Positions 53,434 through 60,546 of a stretch of DNA of 64,000 nucleotides are shown one piece after another. This DNA is from an uncultured Oscillospiraceae bacterium (GTDB lineage: Bacteria > Bacillota > Clostridia > Oscillospirales > Acutalibacteraceae), in the NCBI GenBank assembly GCA_900543395.1, contig UQQT01000008.1, forward strand, positions 5,966 to 69,965. Direction: 5' to 3'. A model generated the notes under the pieces. It saw nothing but the letters and a program-made list of their open reading frames with translations, did not search any database and was not told where the DNA came from. The position numbers were made by a program, and so were the translations under genes. How positions within the stretch are numbered: the first letter of the stretch is position 1; the number at the start of each line of letters is the position of its first letter.

Positions 53434-54219
53434 ATGGATTATTCATCAATGCGCCCTCAGGATGTAAAAAAACTTATCCGCGAGGGTAAAATAGATTTTC
53501 AGACATCGGGAATGTGTAACGGCTACGCGCAGGCAAACCTCTGCATACTGCCGAAGGAATATGCTTTTGATTTTCTTCTGTTCTGCATGAGAAATCCCAA
53601 GCCGTGCCCCGTATTGGAGGTCGGCGACGTCGGAAGCAGGGAGATTAAAACCATGGCTGACGGCGGAGATATATGCAAGGATTTCCCGAAGTACAGAATT
53701 TGGAAAAACGGAGTGCTCGAAAAGGAAGTAACCGACATATCCGAATACTGGCAGGACGATTATGTCTATTTCCTTATCGGATGTTCATTCAGCTTTGAAA
53801 GCGAATTGCTGGAAGCCGATATCCCCGTAAGACATATTCAAGAGGGCAGAAACGTACCTATGTTCAATACAAATATTAAATTGCAGTCCGCGGGTAAATT
53901 CCACGGAAACATGGTCGTTTCCATGCGACCGATTCCCGACGGACTTGTTGTAAAGAGCGTTAACGTCACTGCGGCAATGCCGAGAGTACACGGGGCACCC
54001 GTTCAGATAGGCAATCCCGAGTCAATCGGAATCATGGACGTTACAAAACCCGATTACGGCGATTCCGTTACAATAAATAAAGGCGAAACACCCGTATTCT
54101 GGGCGTGCGGAGTTACTCCGCAGAACGTTATAATGCAGACAAAGCCCCCGATAGCGATAACTCACGCACCGGGACACATGTTTATTACGGACGTTAAGAA
54201 TTCGAGTCTTAAATACTGA
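53434..54219 (+). CDS. DUF1445 (YcsI) putative hydro-lyase, D-glutamate cyclase N-terminal-domain homologue
   Basis: 261 residues. GMCNGYAQANLCILPKEYAFDFL at the N-terminus, IGCSFSFESELLEA and HAPGHMFITD at the end are the YcsI/DUF1445 signature. This is the other domain of vertebrate DGLUCY. In B. subtilis ycsI lies next to the 5-oxoprolinase genes. Lies between pxpC and pxpA, spaced by 3 and 20 bp. Whether it is catalytic alone or needs the DUF4392 protein is unknown. Confidence 0.85.
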   Translation: MDYSSMRPQDVKKLIREGKIDFQTSGMCNGYAQANLCILPKEYAFDFLLFCMRNPKPCPVLEVGDVGSREIKTMADGGDICKDFPKYRIWKNGVLEKEVTDISEYWQDDYVYFLIGCSFSFESELLEADIPVRHIQEGRNVPMFNTNIKLQSAGKFHGNMVVSMRPIPDGLVVKSVNVTAAMPRVHGAPVQIGNPESIGIMDVTKPDYGDSVTINKGETPVFWACGVTPQNVIMQTKPPIAITHAPGHMFITDVKNSSLKY

Positions 54220-54239
54220 TATATAACAAGGTGATTTTT

Positions 54240-54995
54240 ATGTATAAGATTGATTTAAACTCCGACCTCGGAGAGGGCGCGCTATTTGACGCGGACATAA
54301 TTCCTCTTATAACAAGTGCGAACGTTGCATGCGGATTTCATGCGGGCGACTGCGCTCTTATGAAGAAAACCGTTGAGCTTTGCAAATCGAATTCGGTTTC
54401 CTTCGGCGCACACCCGGGATATCCCGACAGAGAGAATTTCGGCAGAACCAACATGGACGTTACGCCCGAACAGGTTTACGAATACACGCTGTATCAGCTC
54501 GGCGCGCTCGGCGCGTTTGCAAAGGCGAACGGAGTTAAAATGAGTCACGTAAAGCCTCACGGCGCTATGTATAATATGGCGGCAAAAAACGCGGAGCTTT
54601 CAAATGCTATAGTCGACGCGGTGAAGGATTATGACGATTCGCTGATTCTGCTTGCTCTTTCCGGTTCCGAGATGATTAAAGCGGCAAAGTCTAAGGGGAT
54701 TAAATACGCAAGCGAGGTTTTTGCCGACAGAGCGTATGAATCCGACGGAACGCTGAGGGCGAGAAAGCTTGAAGGCTCTATGATAACGGACGAAAATGAA
54801 GCTATCAATCGTGTTATCAGAATGATAAAAGAGGGCAAGGTCACATCGTATACGGGCGAGGATATCGATATCGAGGCTCATTCGGTATGCGTTCACGGCG
54901 ACGGAGAAAAGGCTCTCGACTTTGTACGCGCGCTCAATAAAGCGTTCGTAGAAAACGGTATAAAGACAGCACCTCTTTCCGAGGTCATAGGATGA
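54240..54995 (+). CDS. pxpA: 5-oxoprolinase subunit PxpA (LamB/YcsF family)
   Basis: 251 residues. IDLNSDLGEG, SANVACGFHAGD, FGAHPGYPDRENFGR and VKPHGAMYN are the LamB/YcsF signature of a metal-binding TIM-like barrel, the catalytic subunit of 5-oxoprolinase. ATG 54240 has AAGGTG upstream; an in-frame GTG 9 bases earlier is less likely. Its stop overlaps the alr start by 4 nt. Confidence 0.93.
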   Translation: MYKIDLNSDLGEGALFDADIIPLITSANVACGFHAGDCALMKKTVELCKSNSVSFGAHPGYPDRENFGRTNMDVTPEQVYEYTLYQLGALGAFAKANGVKMSHVKPHGAMYNMAAKNAELSNAIVDAVKDYDDSLILLALSGSEMIKAAKSKGIKYASEVFADRAYESDGTLRARKLEGSMITDENEAINRVIRMIKEGKVTSYTGEDIDIEAHSVCVHGDGEKALDFVRALNKAFVENGIKTAPLSEVIG

Positions 54996-56146
54996 TGAAT
55001 CTCAGAACATACGCAGAGATTGACCTTGACGCCGTTGAATATAATTATAAAAATACAAGGGCGAAGCTTCCCGAGGGCGTAAAGCTGTTAGGCGTTATAA
55101 AAGCCGACGCGTACGGTCACGGCGCGGTTGAGATAGGCAGATTTCTTGATAATAAGTGCGATTTTTTCGGAGTTGCATGCATTGAGGAAGCCGTCGAACT
55201 TAAAAAGGCGGGAATCAAAACGCCCGTTCTTGTGCTGGGCAGAGTTTTTCCGTGGGATTATGAAACCGTTGTAAAATATGACGTACGAATTCCCGTTTTT
55301 TCGTTTGACGACGCGAAGGCTTTATCGGATGAAGCAGTAAAACAGGGAAAGACTGCGGATTTTCATTTTGCAATCGATACGGGCATGAGCCGTATAGGTT
55401 TTCAGATAACCGAGGAAAGCGCGGATATCTGCGCCGAAATTGCTAAACTACCGAATATTAAGGCGGAGGGACTGTTCTCGCATTTCGCGACTGCGGACGA
55501 AACAGATTTATCAAAAGCCGAAGCTCAGAGAGACAGATATAAGAAGTTTGTTTCAATGCTCGAAAAAAGGGGAGTTAATATTCCCGTTAAGCATCTTAAC
55601 AACAGTGCGGGTATAATGAATTTTACCGAATTTTTCGACATGTGCCGAATGGGTATCATACTCTACGGTCTTTACCCGTCGAACGAGGTTGACCCCGCAA
55701 AGCTCGATATTAAACCCGTCATGAGCTGGAAGACGAGAATTTCGTACATAAAAACGCTCGAAGCGGGCAGAGAGATTTCCTACGGCGGAACGTTCAAGAC
55801 AACGAAGCCCACGCGCGTCGCTACCGTTCCGATAGGATATGCCGACGGCTATCCCCGCTGTCTTTCAAATATCGGCAGAGTGCTGATTAACGGCAAATTT
55901 GCCGATATAGTCGGCAGAGTATGCATGGATCAGTTTATGGTTAATGTAACCGATATCGACTGTGAAACCGGGGACGAGGTTGTTCTTGTCGGCAAACAGG
56001 GCGATAACGAGCTTTCTATGGAAGAAGTAAGCGAGGCAGCGCATTCGTTTAATTATGAGCTCCCGTGCAGAGTTGCCAGACGCGTACCCAGAGTGTATGT
56101 AAAAGACGGCAAGGCTGTAAAGACGGTTAATTATTTGTTGAAATAA
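54992..56146 (+). CDS. alr: Alanine racemase
   Basis: 384 residues, PLP fold type III. Lys37 in GVIKADAYGHGA binds PLP; the catalytic Tyr lies in ISYGGTFK, and CRMGIILYGLYPS is conserved. It makes D-alanine for peptidoglycan. As the last gene of this operon it would also supply the D-Ala used by the aminotransferase, or drive the reverse. No sign of a broad-specificity or periplasmic form (no signal peptide). Ends at a strong terminator. Confidence 0.94.
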   Translation: MMNLRTYAEIDLDAVEYNYKNTRAKLPEGVKLLGVIKADAYGHGAVEIGRFLDNKCDFFGVACIEEAVELKKAGIKTPVLVLGRVFPWDYETVVKYDVRIPVFSFDDAKALSDEAVKQGKTADFHFAIDTGMSRIGFQITEESADICAEIAKLPNIKAEGLFSHFATADETDLSKAEAQRDRYKKFVSMLEKRGVNIPVKHLNNSAGIMNFTEFFDMCRMGIILYGLYPSNEVDPAKLDIKPVMSWKTRISYIKTLEAGREISYGGTFKTTKPTRVATVPIGYADGYPRCLSNIGRVLINGKFADIVGRVCMDQFMVNVTDIDCETGDEVVLVGKQGDNELSMEEVSEAAHSFNYELPCRVARRVPRVYVKDGKAVKTVNYLLK

Positions 56147-56181
56147 ATAATGTTTAAAAGGGAAAATATTGATAAAATGCA

Positions 56182-56223
56182 CCTCCCGCTGACGTAAAAT
56201 TAAGTCGGCGGGAGGCTTTTTTA
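56182..56223 (+). terminator. Intrinsic terminator of the D-amino-acid operon
   Basis: CCTCCCGC (56182-56189) / GCGGGAGG (56208-56215), with GAC/GTC inside, followed by T6-7. Confidence 0.9.
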
Positions 56224-56292
56224 TGTTTAACTGTATAAAACAATGTAGTTCAAGCTGAATTTTTGCATCTCATACCGAATTTAGCAAATTGC

Positions 56293-56322
56293 TTGAAAAA
56301 AGGTAATTTTATGTGGTATACT
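56293..56322 (+). promoter_or_regulatory. Promoter of the decayed dockerin-protein gene
   Basis: TTGAAA (56293-56298), 18 bp, TATACT (56317-56322) with extended TG. It is followed by GGAGG at 56369 but no start codon at the right distance. Confidence 0.6.
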
Positions 56323-56368
56323 AAAAACATAAATACAGTTTTTGTCTGTTTCTATATGTACATAAAAC

Positions 56369-56661
56369 GGAGGATATTACATTAAAACGATAGCTGTTGA
56401 TGATGCTGTCGGCGCAACGTGTACATTGGACGTAAAGACAGAGGGGGGAATACTGCACGGTTTGAGGAAAAGTTCTTACCGATCAGGAAATAATTGACGC
56501 GTTAGATTATACGGAAGTTACGATGCCGGGCAAGCCCGCGACTTGTACGGAAACCGGCTTAACCGACGGTGTAAAATGCTTCGAATTCGGATTTTATTCT
56601 TATAGCACAGAAAGATATCACGGCTTTAGGTCTTAAATTCGAAAACGACAAGTATACCGTA
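56369..56661 (+). pseudogene. 5' part of a decayed secreted repeat/dockerin-type gene
   Basis: GGAGG (56369-56373) precedes ATT (56381) where an ATG would be expected (ATT-AAA-ACG...). The frames then spell pieces of the clostridial CSVCG-type repeat: VGATCTLDVKTEGG, then in another frame VLTDQEIIDALDYTEV, PGKPATCTETGLTDGVKC, and after one more shift IAQKDITALGLKFENDKYTV. So at least two frameshifts and a lost start. A signal peptide is missing. The text stops fitting after ACCGTA at 56661 and resumes at 57729. Confidence 0.65.
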
Positions 56662-56696
56662 AGTTTTTCAATGATCCGTCCATCGAAGAAGCATAG

Positions 56697-57090
56697 GTAA
56701 TCGATATTATCCGGCATGAGTACGCTTGTTGCTATTTCGATGTCGCTAATCTGAAGCGATACCTTGGACACTCCCGTCGCAAGACATCCCATGGTGATGA
56801 CTCGAAGTTGGTCTGTAAGATGTTCGGCGCGGGTCGATTATGAGACCGCCTCCAAGACTCTCGCTCGTATCAAAGAACGTAACCCCTATACTTACTACGA
56901 AATCGGTGACGAGATTCTCCATCCCAAGAGAGTATTCGAAACCGTTGAGGATGCCATCCCTCATGACTACTGGACACGGAAAATCTATGTCCGTTTCGAG
57001 GACAAAAGCGATGTCGTGTTTGATACTAAGGATATCTATAAAATCGTTAATGGGTTGCTATCCCTTATGAGACGAAACGTCGGTGAATAA
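56697..57090 (+). pseudogene. Decayed gene remnant, first part SprT-metalloprotease-like
   Basis: One frame (56697-56843) reads IIRHEYACCYFDVANL and RKTSHGDDSKLVCKMFGAG, which resembles SprT-like zinc proteins (RHEYAH... HGxxW...C) with the second zinc His replaced. After a one-base shift the frame TTG 56764-57090 continues VDYETASKTLARIKERNPYT and ends KIVNGLLSLMRRNVGE. No ribosome site precedes either. It could be two unrelated remnants. Confidence 0.35.
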
Positions 57091-57241
57091 AGCCTGTGGT
57101 CGGGAAAAGACGGTATATATTCTCTTATTTTGACCACAGAAATCAAACACATTGAAAAAGCGGAGATTCCCAAAATGCCCACGCATACAGAGACAGAAAG
57201 CAAACACGAACAAGCCAAAACATTAAAAACGAAAGGATAAT

Positions 57242-57703
57242 ATGAAAATGAACAAGTACGAATTCAATGCAACCAACCTTATTGCAGAGACCTTTGAGAA
57301 GCGCGGCATCATTTTCGACGTTGTAAGTCATAATGACAGTGAACAGATTCTGGCAGGTTTTTCTGTTGAATGCGGGCCCAACGTGATTATGAGGTTCATC
57401 AGCGACGGAAACAACAACGACGTTGCGGCACGCATCTTCGGTTTGATTACCAATACTCCCAAGGAGAAGAGATCTCGTGTTATAGAAGCCTGTAATATGC
57501 TTAACAATAAGATTCGTTACATGAAGTTCTATCTTGATACGGAAGGTGACATCAATGTTGAGTATGACTTCCCCGTACACAGCCCCGATAACGGCATTGG
57601 CGAGATGGCTTTCGAGATTTTCGTCCGCACGATGAAGATCCTCGACTCTGAGTACAGCATCTTCATGAAGGCACTCTACTCTGAGGAGGAGCTTGATATC
57701 TAG
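57242..57703 (+). CDS. YbjN domain protein
   Basis: 153 residues, intact. The fold resembles type III secretion chaperones: NVIMRFISDGNNNDVAARIF and NKIRYMKFYLDTEGDINVEYDF with the C-terminal FEIFVRTMKILD are the YbjN pattern. AAAGGA lies 5 nt before ATG 57242. In E. coli YbjN affects motility and stress; in Clostridia its role is unknown. It lies inside the segment that splits the dockerin-type gene and shows different codon choice from the surrounding genes. Confidence 0.72.
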   Translation: MKMNKYEFNATNLIAETFEKRGIIFDVVSHNDSEQILAGFSVECGPNVIMRFISDGNNNDVAARIFGLITNTPKEKRSRVIEACNMLNNKIRYMKFYLDTEGDINVEYDFPVHSPDNGIGEMAFEIFVRTMKILDSEYSIFMKALYSEEELDI

Positions 57704-57728
57704 GAACACAGCATTCCTGCCGAGCTGA

Positions 57729-58346
57729 TGCTCCGCGGTTGATCCCGATTATAAACCTGCCGAAAAGCCGACAGACAAACCTACTGAAAAACCGACAGAT
57801 ATGCCCAAAGATCCGACGACTGATCCGAACGATCCTGCAACAACGCCTAATGAGCCTACAACTAAGCCGAACGATCCGACAACTAAGTCCAATGAACCCA
57901 CGACAATACCGGACATTCCTACGACCGCCCCTGCCGACAAAAAGGAGCTGTCGCTTGTCGAGGGCTGCAAACAGGTTCTAGATAAGGTTAAAAAGACGGT
58001 TTCTGTCGTGCTCGAAAAGGCGAGCGGAACGACTCTTGATTACTATATGGCGATGTTTACAAACGGAATATCGATCGAAAACGATAAAAACGGTCTTGTC
58101 TGCAACGGTATGAAATTCAAGCACGGTGACGACGAGTATACCGTTATCGTCAAGGGTGACACCGAAGCCGACGGCAAGATTACGGCCGCCGACGCAAGAC
58201 GAATTCTTCGTATCTCTGCCCGTCTCGAATCTCCCGACGAGGTAACGAGTGCGGCTGCCGACGTGGATTCCAACGGTAAAATATCGGCGGCGGAAGCCCG
58301 CGCGGTATTAAGATATGCCGCAAGACTTTCATCGTCATTAGAATGA
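57729..58346 (+). pseudogene. 3' part of the decayed gene: Pro/Thr linker and type-I-dockerin-like end
   Basis: The frame is open from 57729 after a TGA and has no ribosome site; an internal ATG at 57801 could give a short protein. It reads CSAVDPDYKPAEKPTDKP, then a Pro/Thr-rich linker, a unit of about 70 residues and two EF-hand-like duplicates, GDTEADGKITAADARRILR and DVDSNGKISAAEARAVLR, spaced like a dockerin. Such ends dock secreted enzymes to a scaffold. The catalytic or binding part of the protein is not in the window. Confidence 0.7.
57768..57925 (+). repeat. Degenerate Pro/Thr-coding tandem repeat (linker)
   Basis: Units of about 12 to 30 bases coding KPTDKPTEKPTD and DPTTDPNDPATTPNEPTT, similar but not identical to each other. 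It is coding-level repetition, typical of secreted-enzyme linkers. Confidence 0.7.
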
Positions 58347-58377
58347 ACAGCCTAAATAGTAAGCATACATAAAATCG

Positions 58378-58402
58378 CCCCCGAAGCGGAAAACTTCGGG
58401 GG
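58378..58402. terminator. GC-rich hairpin between the dockerin end and nadE
   Basis: CCCCCGAAG (58378-58386) / CTTCGGGGG (58394-58402), but only a short T-rich stretch on each side. Confidence 0.6.
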
Positions 58403-58455
58403 TGTAATTATTTCAATATATATCACTGAATAATATATTTTATCATTATTGAATT

Positions 58456-60390
58456 TTATGATAAATATTCTTTTTCAAGCTCGCTGATTTCGTCGAGCCA
58501 TATTCTTGACGATGCGTCGGACGGCATTCTCCAGTCTCCGCGGGGGGATAGGGTAACCGAGCCGACCTTTACTCCGTCGGGCATGCACGAACGTTTGAAC
58601 TGCTGGTTGAAAAACCGTTTTGTAAATGTTCTCAGCCAGTGAAGAATCGTTTTATCGTCATAAATATCCGAATAAACATACCGTGCGAGTCTGAATATCT
58701 TAGACGGCGTAGAGCCGAATCTGAGCGTATGATAAAGGAAAAAGTCGTGAAGCTCATACGGACCTACTAAATCCTCCGTTTTCTGCGTCATGTTGCCGTC
58801 CTTGTCAACAGGCAGCAGTTCGGGTGAAACGGGCGTATCGAGAATGTCGTACAGAATGTTTGCAAGCTCTTTTTTGCTTCTGCCCGCTTCATAACGGACT
58901 ATATATCTTACGAGCGTTTTCGGAACCGATGAATTGACCGCGTACATTGACATGTGGTCGCCGTTGTATGTCGCCCAGCCGAGCGCAAGCTCCGATAAAT
59001 CGCCCGTTCCGATTACGAATCCGCCGTTTTTATTCGCTATATCCATAATGACCTGCGTGCGTTCGCGTGCCTGCGAGTTTTCGAACGTAACGTCAAGCTT
59101 TGTTTCGTCCTGTTCTATGTCTTTAAAATGCTGTTTTACGGCATTTGTAATATTGACCTCTTTAAGAGTAACGCCGTATTCCTCGCATAGCTTTACGGCG
59201 TTGCTTTTTGTTCTCTTTGTCGTGCCGAAGCAAGGCATTGTTACTGCAATTATATCCGAATGCGGGCGGTTTAATAAGTCCATGGCTTTTATCGCAACAA
59301 TGAGCGCGAGCGTTGAATCGAGTCCTCCCGAAATGCCCAGCACAACACATGAAGCGCGGGTATGTTTGATTCGTTTTCTCAATCCGTAAGACTGAATGTC
59401 GAGAATCGCTCCCGCGCGGCGGTCGAGGTCTGATTTAGAATCGGGAACGAACGGATTTTTTGCATAAAATCGGGTGAGGGGAGTTTCTTTTATTTCCTGA
59501 TTAAAATAAACTCTTACACATTCTTCATCAATCGGAGAAAATGACGTGTTTTTTTCACGTTCTGAAATAAGTCTTGACACGTCTATCTCCGAGACGGTCA
59601 TTTTTTTATTTTCAAAAGGTTTATTTTCGTTTAGAATAACGCCGTTTTCCGCGACAATGCAGTGCGCGGAGTAAACCATGTCCTGCGTCGATTCGTCTGC
59701 GCCAGCCGAGGCGTAGATATATCCCGAGAGCAGACGCGCGCTTGTTGACGAAATAAGCGTTCTGCGGTAGTCGTCTTTGCCGATTGTTTCATCCGAAGCC
59801 GAAAGATTTGCAATTATCGTTGCTCCGCACAGTGCAAGCTTTTCCGACGGGGGAGATACAGCCCATAAATCCTCGCATATTTCAATTCCGAATGTAAAGT
59901 CCTGCATCTTTTCGCATGTAAAAAGCTGTTTAGACGTAAACGGAATATCCTCGCCGTCTATTCTGATTGTTGAATCGGCTTTAAACGAAATGCCGGATGC
60001 AAAATGTCTTTTTTCATAGAATTCGCCGTAGTTCGGTATGTTAATTTTCGGAACGAGTCCGAGAATTTTTCCGTCGTGCAGTACGGCGGCAGTATTGTAT
60101 AATTTACCTGTATGAACAATCGGCAAGCCGACCGCGACGACGGGATATTTGCCTTTTGTGTATTTCTTTAAATTTATAAGCGAGTCAAGAGCCGATTTTT
60201 TTAATCTGTCCGAAAAGAATAAATCCGAACACGTATAGCCCGTTATACACAGTTCGGGCAGTACGAGAATATTGATTTTTTCCTTATCGGCTTCGTCGAT
60301 TGCAGTTTTTATTTGTTCTTCATTATGAATTACATCCGTAACCTCTGTATTTATAACGGCGGCGGCGGTTTTTATAAATCCGTCTTTCAT
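58456..60390 (-). CDS. nadE: Glutamine-dependent NAD+ synthetase
   Basis: Amidates nicotinate adenine dinucleotide to NAD+. 644 residues, the long form: N-terminal nitrilase-type glutaminase (LPELCITGYT, MPKI-like K in VPKINIPNY, Cys in GIEICEDLW) and C-terminal ATP-pyrophosphatase domain with LGISGGLDSTLAL and GTGDLSELALGWATYNGDH. AAGGAG precedes ATG 60390. A TTGATT-17-TATTAT promoter is upstream. A copy of its first codons occurs at 62.6 kb. Confidence 0.96.
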   Translation of the reverse strand: MKDGFIKTAAAVINTEVTDVIHNEEQIKTAIDEADKEKINILVLPELCITGYTCSDLFFSDRLKKSALDSLINLKKYTKGKYPVVAVGLPIVHTGKLYNTAAVLHDGKILGLVPKINIPNYGEFYEKRHFASGISFKADSTIRIDGEDIPFTSKQLFTCEKMQDFTFGIEICEDLWAVSPPSEKLALCGATIIANLSASDETIGKDDYRRTLISSTSARLLSGYIYASAGADESTQDMVYSAHCIVAENGVILNENKPFENKKMTVSEIDVSRLISEREKNTSFSPIDEECVRVYFNQEIKETPLTRFYAKNPFVPDSKSDLDRRAGAILDIQSYGLRKRIKHTRASCVVLGISGGLDSTLALIVAIKAMDLLNRPHSDIIAVTMPCFGTTKRTKSNAVKLCEEYGVTLKEVNITNAVKQHFKDIEQDETKLDVTFENSQARERTQVIMDIANKNGGFVIGTGDLSELALGWATYNGDHMSMYAVNSSVPKTLVRYIVRYEAGRSKKELANILYDILDTPVSPELLPVDKDGNMTQKTEDLVGPYELHDFFLYHTLRFGSTPSKIFRLARYVYSDIYDDKTILHWLRTFTKRFFNQQFKRSCMPDGVKVGSVTLSPRGDWRMPSDASSRIWLDEISELEKEYLS

Positions 60391-60432
60391 TTCGTTCTCC
60401 TTCCAGAGCCAAACGATATATTTATATTTAAT

Positions 60433-60461
60433 ATAATACCATATTTTATTGATTGAATCAA
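60433..60461 (-). promoter_or_regulatory. Promoter of nadE
   Basis: Minus-strand TTGATT (60456-60461), 17 bp, TATTAT (60433-60438) with extended TG. Confidence 0.72.
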
Positions 60462-60487
60462 TGTGTTATTATAATTCATTTTTCTTA

Positions 60488-60516
60488 TTGTTTATTTCTG
60501 TAAAATATGTTATTAT
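60488..60516 (+). promoter_or_regulatory. Promoter of the MORN-repeat gene
   Basis: TTGTTT (60488-60493), 17 bp, TATTAT (60511-60516). AGAGGTG is the ribosome site. Confidence 0.65.
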
Positions 60517-60546
60517 GATAAAAATTTTTATTAAGAGGTGTAAAAT

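Larger units (their letters stand above)
56662..57728. other. Segment of about 1.07 kb lying inside the decayed gene
   Basis: The flanks read KFENDKYTV | CSAVDPDYKP, a continuous repeat end if the segment is removed. It contains a decayed frame (56697-57090), an unassigned gap (57091-57241) and an intact YbjN gene. More C-ending codons than the neighbours are visible in its genes. No terminal inverted or direct repeats and no transposase were found. Confidence 0.5.

Noticed and set aside
57095..57138. Inverted repeat TGTGGTC / GACCACA
   Set aside because: Seven-bp arms with a 30-nt loop are expected by chance; no T-run or gene boundary matches.
57091..57241. Open frame after the 57090 stop, ending at the YbjN ribosome site
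   Set aside because: No start or ribosome site of its own, simply continues the frame after a stop.
57768..57925. Possible minisatellite or CRISPR-like array
   Set aside because: Units differ in length and sequence and code for a Pro/Thr linker; there are no constant repeats with spacers.
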